15,923 bases of DNA from an uncultured Candidatus Saccharibacteria bacterium (GTDB lineage: Bacteria > Patescibacteriota > Saccharimonadia > Saccharimonadales > Saccharimonadaceae). Shown here one piece after another: positions 1-7,848 of this stretch. The notes below the pieces were generated by a model. It was not told where the DNA came from, made no database searches, and saw only the letters and a list, made by a program, of their open reading frames with translations. The DNA lies in NCBI GenBank assembly GCA_937976315.1, contig CALJRR010000046.1, positions 1 to 15,923 on the forward strand, read 5' to 3'. The translations under genes were made by a program, and so were the position numbers. Within the stretch, counting starts at the first letter, position 1. Every line of letters starts with the position of its first letter.

Positions 1-1894
1 GAAGGATAAGCGACTAATTTCCCTGGAAATTTCCAGTCTTTTGGCGGGCGCTAGTTTCCGCGGACAATTTGAAGATCGACTGAAGGCTGTTTTAAAAGAA
101 GTAGAAGATGCGGCCGGCGAGATTATTCTTTTTGTCGATGAAATTCACACCATGGTTGGCGCTGGAAAAAGTGAAGGCAGTATGGACGCGGGCAATATGT
201 TAAAGCCAGCACTGGCTCGCGGAAAATTGCACATGATTGGCGCGACGACACTCGCTGAATATCGTCAATATGTCGAAAAAGATGCCGCTCTAGAACGAAG
301 ATTCCAGCCAGTTTACGTTGGCGAACCAAGTTTTGACGACACCGTCGCCATCTTGCGTGGATTGAAGGAAAAATACGAAATTCACCATGGAGTAAAAATC
401 GCTGATGATGCAATCGTGGCAGCCGCCAGATTGTCCACCAGATATTTGCCTGACAGATTCTTGCCAGACAAAGCAGTCGACTTGCTTGACGAAGCGACCA
501 GCTCACTTAAAATGCAATTAGAAAGCGTGCCAATTGCACTAGATCGATTGAACAATAGACGCTTGCAATTGGAAATCGAGGAAGCGGCGTTGAAAAAGGA
601 CAAATCCGACCACGCCAATATTCGCAAAGATGAAATCAAGGAGCAAATTGCCGAGATTCGCACCAAAGCCGAAGTGATTGATAAAAAATGGCAACACGAA
701 AAAGACATTTTGCAAACCGTCAACACGACTACCGAAAAAATGGACAATCTGCGCTCACAATTAGAAATTGCTGAACGCGACGCAGATCTCGCCACCGCCA
801 GCCGCATTAAATATGGCGATCTACCGGAGCTGGAGAAAAAATTAGCAAGCGCTCGCGAGGAGCTAGCGGCAATTCCAACTCACGACCGATTACTCCGCGA
901 AGAAGTTACGCCTGATGACATCGCCGGCGTGGTGGCGCGCTGGACCGGAATTCCAGTGGAGCGATTGATGGAAAGTGAATCCAGCAAATTGACCAAATTG
1001 GAAGAATCGATCAGCCGCCAAGTCATCGGACAAGATCGCGCCGTAACAGCTGTAGCAAGCGCCATTCGTAGGTCGCGCGCTGGACTCGGCGATATCAATC
1101 GACCAATTGGCTCATTCCTATTCCTCGGCCCTACTGGCGTGGGAAAAACAGAAGTCGCCCGCAGTTTATGTCGTGAATTATTCGACGACGAGCACGCCAT
1201 AATTCGAATTGACATGAGTGAATATATGGAACGACACGCCGTAGCCAGATTGATCGGTTCGCCTCCAGGATATGTCGGCTACGATCAGGGCGGTCAATTG
1301 ACGGAAGCCGTTAGACGACGCCCATATAGCGTGGTTTTGTTTGACGAAATCGAAAAAGCGCACCCCGATGTGTTTAACGTCCTATTGCAAGTTTTGGATG
1401 ACGGTCGATTGACGGACGGACAAGGACGAACGATTGACTTTAGCAACACCATTATTATCATGACCAGCAACGTCGGATCGCAAATGATTATGGACTACAC
1501 GGGCGACGACATTAGCTCTCTCGACAATCAAATTTTAGAAACGCTTCGTGGTCATTTCCGTCCAGAATTCTTAAACCGAATTGACGACATCGTGATTTTT
1601 GACCGAATCCATCCTGAATCGATGCGTGCGATTGTTGACGTGCAATTAGAAAAAGTTGTTCGCCAAGTTAAGGATAGTCGCGACATAACGCTGAATTTTG
1701 ACAATAGCGTTCGTGATATGTTGGCGCGAGACGGCTACGACCCAAGTTTCGGCGCGCGACCACTTAAACGTTTGATTCAAAAACGCGTGCTTGATCCTTT
1801 GGCGCTCGAACTAATTGACGGACGAATTCACGACGGTGATACGGTAAAAGTTGCTGCCGTGGATGATCGAATTGCCTTTACGAATATCGTATAA
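1..1894 (+). CDS. clpB: ATP-dependent disaggregase ClpB, 5' end outside window
   Basis: Cytosolic AAA+ disaggregase; with DnaK/DnaJ/GrpE this family threads aggregated proteins through a hexameric ring for refolding. The reading frame is open from base 2 ([20 protein letters not shown]), so the TTG at 41 is internal and roughly 240 N-terminal residues are missing, including the first Walker A. Visible parts are the AAA1 Walker B ILFVDE (125-142), the ALERRF arginine-finger segment (about 284-304), a long charged coiled-coil middle domain (about 500-870), AAA2 Walker A GPTGVGKT (1127-1150), the GYVGY pore segment (about 1270), AAA2 Walker B VVLFDE (1331-1348), the sensor-1 segment MTSN (about 1460) and the C-terminal GARPLKR motif (about 1750). 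The full-length middle domain and the absence of an obvious ClpP-binding loop favour ClpB over ClpA/ClpC. The stop TAA overlaps the -10 box of the next gene. Confidence 0.97.
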   Translation, partial: KDKRLISLEISSLLAGASFRGQFEDRLKAVLKEVEDAAGEIILFVDEIHTMVGAGKSEGSMDAGNMLKPALARGKLHMIGATTLAEYRQYVEKDAALERRFQPVYVGEPSFDDTVAILRGLKEKYEIHHGVKIADDAIVAAARLSTRYLPDRFLPDKAVDLLDEATSSLKMQLESVPIALDRLNNRRLQLEIEEAALKKDKSDHANIRKDEIKEQIAEIRTKAEVIDKKWQHEKDILQTVNTTTEKMDNLRSQLEIAERDADLATASRIKYGDLPELEKKLASAREELAAIPTHDRLLREEVTPDDIAGVVARWTGIPVERLMESESSKLTKLEESISRQVIGQDRAVTAVASAIRRSRAGLGDINRPIGSFLFLGPTGVGKTEVARSLCRELFDDEHAIIRIDMSEYMERHAVARLIGSPPGYVGYDQGGQLTEAVRRRPYSVVLFDEIEKAHPDVFNVLLQVLDDGRLTDGQGRTIDFSNTIIIMTSNVGSQMIMDYTGDDISSLDNQILETLRGHFRPEFLNRIDDIVIFDRIHPESMRAIVDVQLEKVVRQVKDSRDITLNFDNSVRDMLARDGYDPSFGARPLKRLIQKRVLDPLALELIDGRIHDGDTVKVAAVDDRIAFTNIV

Positions 1895-1895
1895 T
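1890..1895 (+). promoter_or_regulatory. Putative -10 box TATAAT for the methyltransferase operon (leaderless)
   Basis: A perfect TATAAT overlaps the clpB stop codon. The ATG at 1902 follows after exactly 6 nt, so a transcript starting at the usual distance would begin at or next to the start codon. No Shine-Dalgarno sequence and no good -35 element are visible. Inferred promoter; not proven. Confidence 0.5.
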
Positions 1896-1901
1896 AGATA
1901 C

Positions 1902-2786
1902 ATGAGCCAAATTCGCAGCGAGCACTTGGAAAATCATACCAACAAAACCTATCAAGAGCGGATGAACCAAACAGCGTCATCCAAATTCGGAGCTATCGCA
2001 AAACATCTTGATGAAAACGTTAAATTGCTTGATTTCGGTTCTGGTTTCTCGCCAGAATTCATCAAACAAGTGACGCAAACAGGAACTCACTACGTAGCCT
2101 ATGATGTTTCACAAATTGTTCAATCTAGGCTTCAAGAAAATAGCATTGATTTTATTACTAAAGAACAACTTGAAAACGCCGAAGATGAATTCGACATTAT
2201 CTACATGTCGAGTGTATTTCACGAGTTGATGAGCTATCTATCCCGACCTGAGCGCACTAAAACGTTCGCAATGCTAGATAGAGCACTCAAGCCCGACGGC
2301 ACCATTATCATCCGCGATTGGGGTCCTGGCGAGACGTCAAGCCTAGTCACATCTATCGAAGTAGCGTCTGAGGATGTTAACGATGAAGTTTACACATGGA
2401 TCAAAGCGCTTGTTAAAAATTCAGTGATTAGCATGCCTACTATCGTTTGCGATGACAATGATAATCCTATCGCTCCGTACACCTACAAGGCAAATAGCCA
2501 AACTATTTACGAAATCATGTTTCACGCGGTTTGGGGGCTAGATTCACTTGAACGCGAATCAAAAGAATCGTACGTTATCGTGGACCATCTTATTCACAAA
2601 TGGATTTGTGCGCCACACGGTTACAAAATAACACAGTCGCGAAATGAATTCGATGAAGCTTATTTGCCACATTTACAAAAATACTTCAAAATCGATAGTA
2701 TTCCATGGCCAACAAAGGTTATTTATGAACTAAAAAGAGATCGTAATAACACACCAGCAAACTTTATAGCACAACTACCACAATGA
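1902..2786 (+). CDS. Class I SAM-dependent methyltransferase
   Basis: A 294-residue protein with a Rossmann-type methyltransferase fold in its N-terminal half. Motif I is LLDFGSGFS (residues 42-50), the glycine-rich SAM loop. The acidic residue after strand 2 is in YVAYDVS (D68). A motif IV-like strand, DEFDIIYMSSVFHEL, covers 95-109, and LKPDGTIIIRDWG (129-141) gives the strand 5 region. The C-terminal 150 residues match nothing I recognise and may set the substrate, which cannot be read from sequence. I chose the ATG at 1902 over an upstream TTG at 1851, because the latter would overlap clpB by 44 nt and add a non-conserved-looking leader, while 1902 lies 6 nt after a TATAAT. The TGA stop overlaps the next ATG (ATGA at 2783-2786), so the gene is translationally coupled to the membrane and DsbA-like genes that follow. 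Confidence 0.88.
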   Translation: MSQIRSEHLENHTNKTYQERMNQTASSKFGAIAKHLDENVKLLDFGSGFSPEFIKQVTQTGTHYVAYDVSQIVQSRLQENSIDFITKEQLENAEDEFDIIYMSSVFHELMSYLSRPERTKTFAMLDRALKPDGTIIIRDWGPGETSSLVTSIEVASEDVNDEVYTWIKALVKNSVISMPTIVCDDNDNPIAPYTYKANSQTIYEIMFHAVWGLDSLERESKESYVIVDHLIHKWICAPHGYKITQSRNEFDEAYLPHLQKYFKIDSIPWPTKVIYELKRDRNNTPANFIAQLPQ

Positions 2787-3385
2787 ATTACAACGACAAG
2801 TACTACAAACTAACTGTCAAATCAGCAATTTTAGGAGTCGGCAGAATGCTTGGTTTACCGAAATATTTCCTAATAACAATTGTCGCGACCGTCGCCTTCG
2901 CCGTGATAATTTATTTCGCAATCAACGCCAATTTTTACGGACCACTAATGATGTCGCGTTTACCAGTCCTCGATAAAATCGCGCTGCTCGGTTCGATGAT
3001 TATAGACATCTTCAAACAAAGTTTCACTTCACTAAATGGCGCACTGCTTATGATAGTGTCAATTCTTCAAGGTATATCGATCGCCGCTGTAATTTTTACA
3101 GCAAAGAATAATCGCGACAATGAAAAAACTGTATCTCGACAAGTCGGACTAAGCGGAATCGCATCAATTGCCGCAACAATTGGACTCGGCTGCGTTCCCT
3201 GCGGAACATCACTAATCTTGCCAATTGTAACCCTATTTTTCTCGGGAGCTGCCGCCGCCACCGCCGCAAATATCGCCAGCATAATAGTCCTTTTATTGGC
3301 TTTACTACTCAGTTTATTCTCACTATATAAATCAGGTCAGATTATTTTTATGTACACAGAATTATCTAAACAGGAGAAAATATGA
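2783..3385 (+). CDS. Polytopic membrane protein with intramembrane CVPC motif, unknown function
   Basis: A 200-residue protein I cannot assign to a named family. Hydrophobic segments lie at about 28-48, 62-80 (weaker), 86-106, 122-153 and 158-182. A positively charged loop, about 107-121, probably faces the cytoplasm. The protein has only two cysteines, C137 and C140, as GCVPCG inside the fourth hydrophobic segment. It overlaps the methyltransferase by ATGA upstream and the DsbA-like gene by ATGA downstream. The paired cysteines in the membrane plus a DsbA-like neighbour suggest a redox partner in the manner of DsbB, VKOR or CcdA, passing electrons to or from the thiol protein. That role is inference; the sequence does not look like canonical DsbB or VKOR. 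The cysteines could instead bind a metal. Confidence 0.8.
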   Translation: MNYNDKYYKLTVKSAILGVGRMLGLPKYFLITIVATVAFAVIIYFAINANFYGPLMMSRLPVLDKIALLGSMIIDIFKQSFTSLNGALLMIVSILQGISIAAVIFTAKNNRDNEKTVSRQVGLSGIASIAATIGLGCVPCGTSLILPIVTLFFSGAAAATAANIASIIVLLLALLLSLFSLYKSGQIIFMYTELSKQEKI

Positions 3386-4098
3386 ATCGACAAAAATCAT
3401 CAGGCATAGCGCTTATTTGGGTTCTTTCGGGAATTGTAATCGTGGGAATTGTAGCTTTGTTTATTTATGGAATTGTTAATCGCCCGCCGAATCGTCACAT
3501 TGGCGATAATAAACCGTGGAATGAAAAAATGTCACAAGGATCCGCTGACGCGAAAAACGTATTCATTGATTATACTGACTATTTTTGTTCATTTTGTGCC
3601 GAGGTCGAAGCCGCAACCAGCACAGAATTCTTCAAAAATGACTATATTAAATCCGGAAAAGTTCGTTATGAGCATCGTGTGGTAACGTTATTAAAAGAGA
3701 TGACCAACAATACCGAAACTGGTGCTCATGCTGCGTTTTGTGCTGCTGATCAAGATAAATATTGGCAGTACACCCACGATATCGTCCCACGCATTAAAAG
3801 CGATTATTTCGATAAAGGAATCGGCGTAAAAAACGTTGCCGTGCCGAAGAAAATCCCTGCTCTTCCGCTGGAATATTTCCTAACTTCCGCCAAAAATGTC
3901 GGCATGAATGAATCGCAATTTTCCGATTGTATGACTAAAAAACCGCACCAAAAAGAAATTGATAGCAACACACAAAAAGCCTTGTCGCTTGGCGTGAATG
4001 GCTTGCCGTACATGGTCATTAACGACTACCAAACCAGCGGTTTCGCCGGTGGAGATGACGGATTAAGAAGCATTCTTAAGGCTGGCGGCGTCGAATAA
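3382..4098 (+). CDS. Membrane-anchored DsbA/thioredoxin_4-like thiol oxidoreductase
   Basis: A 238-residue protein with a short basic N-terminus and one signal-anchor helix (residues 9-32), leaving a catalytic domain outside the cytoplasmic membrane. The thioredoxin-fold active site is C69-S-F-C72 in TDYFCSFCAE. An inserted helical domain follows, and the cis-proline loop is VNGLPYMVIN (P209). Two further cysteines, C120 and C183, lie in the helical domain and could form a structural or shuttle disulfide. The family oxidises or isomerises disulfides in exported proteins. The start is supported by AGGAG at 3372-3376, 5 nt before the ATG, and by an ATGA overlap with the preceding CVPC membrane protein. 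A hairpin with T-run lies 57 nt after the stop. Function as a DsbA-like protein is confident; oxidant versus reductant is not determinable. Confidence 0.9.
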   Translation: MNRQKSSGIALIWVLSGIVIVGIVALFIYGIVNRPPNRHIGDNKPWNEKMSQGSADAKNVFIDYTDYFCSFCAEVEAATSTEFFKNDYIKSGKVRYEHRVVTLLKEMTNNTETGAHAAFCAADQDKYWQYTHDIVPRIKSDYFDKGIGVKNVAVPKKIPALPLEYFLTSAKNVGMNESQFSDCMTKKPHQKEIDSNTQKALSLGVNGLPYMVINDYQTSGFAGGDDGLRSILKAGGVE

Positions 4099-4154
4099 TT
4101 ATTTGATTTGTCGCGCGGAATTAAGCAACTCCCGTGATAAAAATATCAAGCACT

Positions 4155-4180
4155 CGCTTACAATAAGCGTAACGTTTTTC
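4155..4180 (+). terminator. Possible rho-independent terminator after the DsbA-like gene
   Basis: A perfect 6-bp inverted repeat, CGCTTA-CAA-TAAGCG (4155-4169), is followed by AACG and five T residues (4175-4179). The stem is short and the loop is 3 nt, so strength is uncertain. It lies in the 107-bp gap between the convergent DsbA-like and ABC permease genes and could serve both strands. Confidence 0.45.
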
Positions 4181-4205
4181 TATTTGTTTTACTATCCTTG
4201 AATAG

Positions 4206-5324
4206 CTATTCCCACCTGAATAGCTTAATGGCTAAGAAATAGACAGCAAAAGTCCAAGCCGCGATAACGCCGAATTGTGGCAAGACCTCCATAAAACTTG
4301 CATGTTCAGTCATAATTAACCGGAATCCATCCGTAACTGGAGTCAGAGGAATAAACTGAGCGACACTTCGCAGCCATTCTGGAAATAGATGAAGTGGGAA
4401 AAACGTACCAGATAAAAACATCATCGGGAAAGAGATTAAGTTACTTAATGACGATGACTGATCTTCGTTCTCTGACAACCCAGCAATCAATAATCCCACA
4501 CCCACAGTCATAAATGCAGACAATACAGACATCATTACAAATAGCGCCCAATCGCCTCGCATATTAAAGTGGAATATCAACGTCCCAGCGATAACCATCA
4601 TCACCAAACTAAGCAAGGAAATCGTTGTATAATGAATTGCTGTGGAGATGATTAACTGACCCGAAGTAAATGGCGCCGCACGTAACCGACGATATAGACC
4701 ACGTTTCTTTTCAGCCGGTATTTGATTAGATAGACCAAAAATACCCATACTCATCAAACTGAAAGTTAACAGTCCCGTAAACATGTAATCAAACGATTTC
4801 AATTGCTCATCACCAATCGCTTTACCAACAGCTTTAAGCGGAGCTTCAGGTTGACCCATCCGACTATTGATACTATTGGTAATTTGATTCATCACCGCCA
4901 CCAACGCGCCGCCTGTTTGCTCAGAACCTTTGGAGTAAATAACATTCATAGTGCCTGTTGGAATAGGATGATTGCCATTATTTTTTATCGCGCCAAAATC
5001 GCTTGGAAGCTCAATAATACCGTTAAGTTCCGACCGCTTCATCTTTTCACGTGCGTCATTCATATCTTTAACGTCTTTAATTTTGAGAATCGAATCCTTC
5101 GAATTTTCTTTGGCATTTTTAACGAAACTTTTGGCAAATTCCGTCTGCGAATTGTTGACAATTGCAATATTAAAACTGGTCGAATTATTACTGAAAACCG
5201 ACCCAAACACTAATAGAAAAATCAGCGGAAAAAGAAAGGTGAAAAATAGTGCCATTTTATCTCGAACGAAACGCTTTTGCTGAGCGCGAACTTGCCCGAA
5301 TATTCCAATCCAATATTTTTTCAT
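4206..5324 (-). CDS. ABC-2 type transporter permease
   Basis: A 372-residue integral membrane subunit of an ABC exporter. The layout is typical of the ABC2_membrane_3 group: TM1 at about 24-44, a large extracytoplasmic domain at about 45-178, then five more helices (about 181-201, 225-252, 258-283, 293-312, 348-368). The cytoplasmic segment AEKKRGLYRRLRAAPFT (204-220) is the characteristic coupling region of this family. The gene starts at an ATG 1 nt after the stop of the ATPase gene, so the two form one operon and one transporter. The substrate is unknown; relatives export drugs, lipids, peptides or polysaccharides. It ends in TAG, converging with the DsbA-like gene. Confidence 0.93.
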   Translation of the reverse strand: MKKYWIGIFGQVRAQQKRFVRDKMALFFTFLFPLIFLLVFGSVFSNNSTSFNIAIVNNSQTEFAKSFVKNAKENSKDSILKIKDVKDMNDAREKMKRSELNGIIELPSDFGAIKNNGNHPIPTGTMNVIYSKGSEQTGGALVAVMNQITNSINSRMGQPEAPLKAVGKAIGDEQLKSFDYMFTGLLTFSLMSMGIFGLSNQIPAEKKRGLYRRLRAAPFTSGQLIISTAIHYTTISLLSLVMMVIAGTLIFHFNMRGDWALFVMMSVLSAFMTVGVGLLIAGLSENEDQSSSLSNLISFPMMFLSGTFFPLHLFPEWLRSVAQFIPLTPVTDGFRLIMTEHASFMEVLPQFGVIAAWTFAVYFLAIKLFRWE

Positions 5325-5325
5325 G

Positions 5326-6087
5326 TTAATCCCGAATTGCCTTTCCTGTTAAATCAATAAACACGTCCTCTAAGTTGGCTTGCTCGACAACTTGTTCCTT
5401 CTTGAAACCGCGCGCCAATAATTGCTTGATAAGATTATGTGGCGTATCAATTGTGATAATCTTACCACTGTCCATAATCGCCAGACGATCACATAATAAT
5501 TCCGCCTCGTCCATATAATGCGTCGTCAAAAGAATCGTAATTCCGTCGTCGCGAATTTCCTTAATCAAGTCCCACAAATTTCGACGCGCCTGCGGGTCAA
5601 GCCCCGTTGTCGGCTCGTCCAGGAACAACACTTTCGGATTATTTACCAATGTCGAAGCAATCGCAAAACGCTGTTTTTGACCGCCAGAAAGTTGCTCAAC
5701 ATAACTCTTTGCTTTTTCTGTCAATTGAACCTTAGCGAGCAGTACCTCAGTATCAACTGTCCGACCATATAAACTACCAAACATTTTCAATTGTTCACGC
5801 AAAGTCAGTTTGTCATAAAAAGCCGTCGACTGAAGCTGAATGCCAATTATATTCTTAATGTCCTTAGGTTTCTTAGCGACATCTATGCCGTCAATTGTAG
5901 CCGTACCGCCGTCAATTGACCTGAGCGCCTCCAGCATTTCCAACGTTGTTGTTTTGCCCGCGCCGTTAGGGCCAAGAATCCCAAATATCTCGCCCTTTTT
6001 AACTTCAAACGACACGCCGTCGACCACGTTATTTCCATCATAAGTTTTAACGAGTTTATCGACTTTTATAATTGGCTCAAGTTCCAC
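5326..6087 (-). CDS. ABC transporter ATP-binding protein
   Basis: A 253-residue nucleotide-binding subunit of the exporter whose permease follows. All motifs are intact: Walker A GPNGAGKT (39-46), Q-loop in IGIQLQ (about 84-86), signature LSGGQ (133-137), Walker B VLFLDE (153-158), D-loop TGLD and H-loop H190 in LLTTHYMDEAE. The C-terminal NLEDVFIDLTGKAIRD resembles the end of CcmA/DrrA-type ATPases. The start is GTG, supported by AGAGAGGA at 6097-6104 at a normal Shine-Dalgarno distance and by a TATAAT at 6111-6116. It is transcribed divergently from the deacetylase gene. Confidence 0.95.
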   Translation of the reverse strand: MELEPIIKVDKLVKTYDGNNVVDGVSFEVKKGEIFGILGPNGAGKTTTLEMLEALRSIDGGTATIDGIDVAKKPKDIKNIIGIQLQSTAFYDKLTLREQLKMFGSLYGRTVDTEVLLAKVQLTEKAKSYVEQLSGGQKQRFAIASTLVNNPKVLFLDEPTTGLDPQARRNLWDLIKEIRDDGITILLTTHYMDEAELLCDRLAIMDSGKIITIDTPHNLIKQLLARGFKKEQVVEQANLEDVFIDLTGKAIRD

Positions 6088-6110
6088 TCCGTAAATTCCT
6101 CTCTGTTGTA

Positions 6111-6116
6111 ATTATA
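6111..6116 (-). promoter_or_regulatory. Putative -10 box TATAAT for the ABC exporter operon
   Basis: On the minus strand TATAAT lies about 24 nt upstream of the GTG start, leaving room for a short leader with the Shine-Dalgarno sequence AGAGAGGA. The element at -35 distance (TGATAA, plus positions 6134-6139) is only a weak match to TTGACA. Confidence 0.5.
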
Positions 6117-6166
6117 GTAAAACTGGTCTTCACTTATCATCGATAATAACAAAACCAAAATACTAG

Positions 6167-6175
6167 TGCTATACT
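6167..6175 (+). promoter_or_regulatory. Putative extended -10 promoter TGCTATACT for the deacetylase gene (leaderless)
   Basis: TG-N-TATACT is an extended -10 element, and its last base is 6 nt before the ATG at 6182, the same spacing as at the methyltransferase gene. No Shine-Dalgarno sequence is present. A TATAAT directly abutting the ATG (6176-6181) is also present but would place transcription start inside the gene. Confidence 0.45.
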
Positions 6176-6181
6176 TATAAT

Positions 6182-7618
6182 ATGCGCATTCAGAGAAAAA
6201 AGCAAAGTCAAAATCGAAAAAAACTATTTATTATCATACCGTTTTTGATATTGCTATTTTCGGCAGGGCTATTTGGGATATATTTTCTCAATCAATCACA
6301 CTCGCGACAAACGACTGCGCCATCTGACGAAAAGTATTATTTTGCCGATTCGAAATATTCTGGCATTCGTTCAAAGTTCGTGACTAGAGATAATAAACGG
6401 GAAAAAGTTTCAATTGAATATCCGATCACGGAAAATGAAAAAATTAATCGCTTAATCAGCGAGTCGATTGATAAAATTGATCGCGATTTTCAAAATACGG
6501 TTTTACTGGCGACAGTTTTTGATAAGCCAATGACCGAAACAATTGGCTATCAAGTCACACACAACACTTCAGAAGCACTGTCGATTGTCGTCAATATTAA
6601 GCAGGATATGAACGGCGCGCATCCAGCATCAATGACACAATTTTGGACTTTCGACAAAAAATCTGGCGAAGTTGTCGGATTAGCTGATTTTACAGAACAG
6701 TCTAATGAAGCCGCCGAAGCAATCATATCCGCTGCCAAAGATAATATTTCTCAGATCATCAAGCAACGCCAGCAGCCAGAAATTGACCTGAACGAAATCA
6801 TAAATAAAGAAGCTTTGTCTAATTTCATCATCACCAGCGACGGCAATGCATTGGCTTGGCCGCTCGGTCAAGCGTCGCTACTGCCGTCATCTTACGGCGA
6901 ATTGACAATTACCGTGCCAATTTCCTCCGTCTCTAAATATCTACAAAATCCAACAGCGAGAAAATTCGCCAATATCCCCAAACCTGCAGAAAAACCAAAA
7001 CCAGCTCCCATAGCGCCAACACCTACCGTCGCAAATAAAACAATTGCTCTAACTTTTGATGACGGACCCGGGCCGTACACCGAAAAACTGTTGGATATAT
7101 TGGATAAGTACGACGCCAAGGCGACATTTTTCCTAATCGGCAGCAAAGTTTCAGCACGCGCCAATACGTTACGTCGTATGCAGTCGCACGGACATCAATT
7201 AGGCAATCACTCTTGGTCGCATCCAGAGTTAAATAAGGTTTCAGCGGAGCAACTCGCTAGTGAAATTGACCAGACGAATAACGTCATAAAACAAGCCGTC
7301 GGCATCAAACCTAACGTCATACGTCCACCATACGGCGCGTTTAATCGGGCGGTTTTGGAGCAGTTCCGTCAACGCGGAATGTCGGCAGTTGTTTGGTCTG
7401 TCGATACGCGCGACTGGGCTGATCGTAATAGTGAAATCGTCTGTTCAAGAGCTGTCGCTGGCGCTCGCAACGGAGCTGTGATTTTAATGCACGATATTCA
7501 TCCGACATCCGTGAATGCCGTTCCTTGTATCCTTAACTCACTCAAACAACAAGGCTATTCATTCGTAACGGTACAAAATTTAATCGGCGATATGACACCG
7601 GGCGCCGTTTATCCGTAA
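6182..7618 (+). CDS. Membrane-anchored PdaC-like polysaccharide deacetylase
   Basis: A 478-residue protein with a basic N-terminus, one anchor helix (15-36), an extracytoplasmic domain at about 60-245 that looks like the DUF4163/DUF3298 (RsiV/PdaC) type, a Pro/Lys/Ala linker (about 260-283) and a C-terminal NodB domain (about 287-470). The NodB metal and catalytic set is complete: TFDDGP (291-296), H343 and H347 in NHSWSH, RPPYG (381-385), DTRDW (408-412) and H437 in LMHDIH. The family removes acetyl groups from N-acetylated sugars of peptidoglycan or other wall polymers, in PdaC giving lysozyme resistance. The domain order matches Bacillus PdaC. Expected location is the outer face of the membrane. 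The substrate here is inferred. Confidence 0.93.
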   Translation: MRIQRKKQSQNRKKLFIIIPFLILLFSAGLFGIYFLNQSHSRQTTAPSDEKYYFADSKYSGIRSKFVTRDNKREKVSIEYPITENEKINRLISESIDKIDRDFQNTVLLATVFDKPMTETIGYQVTHNTSEALSIVVNIKQDMNGAHPASMTQFWTFDKKSGEVVGLADFTEQSNEAAEAIISAAKDNISQIIKQRQQPEIDLNEIINKEALSNFIITSDGNALAWPLGQASLLPSSYGELTITVPISSVSKYLQNPTARKFANIPKPAEKPKPAPIAPTPTVANKTIALTFDDGPGPYTEKLLDILDKYDAKATFFLIGSKVSARANTLRRMQSHGHQLGNHSWSHPELNKVSAEQLASEIDQTNNVIKQAVGIKPNVIRPPYGAFNRAVLEQFRQRGMSAVVWSVDTRDWADRNSEIVCSRAVAGARNGAVILMHDIHPTSVNAVPCILNSLKQQGYSFVTVQNLIGDMTPGAVYP

Positions 7619-7620
7619 AC

Positions 7621-7842
7621 TTAATCAATCTCAAATATCTTATATTTTGAAGTTGCACCGCGCACTAATTTAACTTTGGAAGACGCAACCTTGAAGTGTT
7701 TTGCCAATAATTTAATAGCCGCCGCGTTGGCTCGACCTTCAATTGCTGGAGCTTTGACATAAACCGTCAATGTGTCATCGTCATTTTTCACGACTTCCTC
7801 ATGATGACGAGAGTTTGGTTTAATGTGTATGGAGATTTTCAT
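7621..7842 (-). CDS. DUF167 / YggU family protein
   Basis: A 73-residue protein with the DUF167 (YggU-type) pattern: an N-terminal strand with KPNSRHHEEV, then VYVKAPAIEGRANAAAIKLLAKHF (central PA.eGkAN signature) and KLVRGATSKYKIFEI. The length is typical of the family. The function is not established in general. It starts 6 nt after the stop of the 200-residue gene and is probably in the same transcript. Its stop lies 2 nt from the stop of the convergent deacetylase gene. Confidence 0.92.
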   Translation of the reverse strand: MKISIHIKPNSRHHEEVVKNDDDTLTVYVKAPAIEGRANAAAIKLLAKHFKVASSKVKLVRGATSKYKIFEID

Positions 7843-7848
7843 AAAATC

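Noticed and set aside
41..43. TTG at 41 as the start of clpB
   Set aside because: The frame is open to the window edge and the preceding codons match ClpB sequence; the first AAA Walker A must lie upstream.
1851..1901. Longer methyltransferase from a TTG at 1851
   Set aside because: It would overlap clpB by 44 nt and has no support; the ATG at 1902 fits the promoter spacing.
4063..4079. Inverted repeat TTAAGAA-GCA-TTCTTAA as a terminator
   Set aside because: It lies inside the coding end of the DsbA-like gene, is AT-rich and has no T-run after it.
6176..6181. TATAAT touching the deacetylase ATG as its -10 box
   Set aside because: Transcription would start inside the gene; the TGCTATACT just upstream fits the start codon better.
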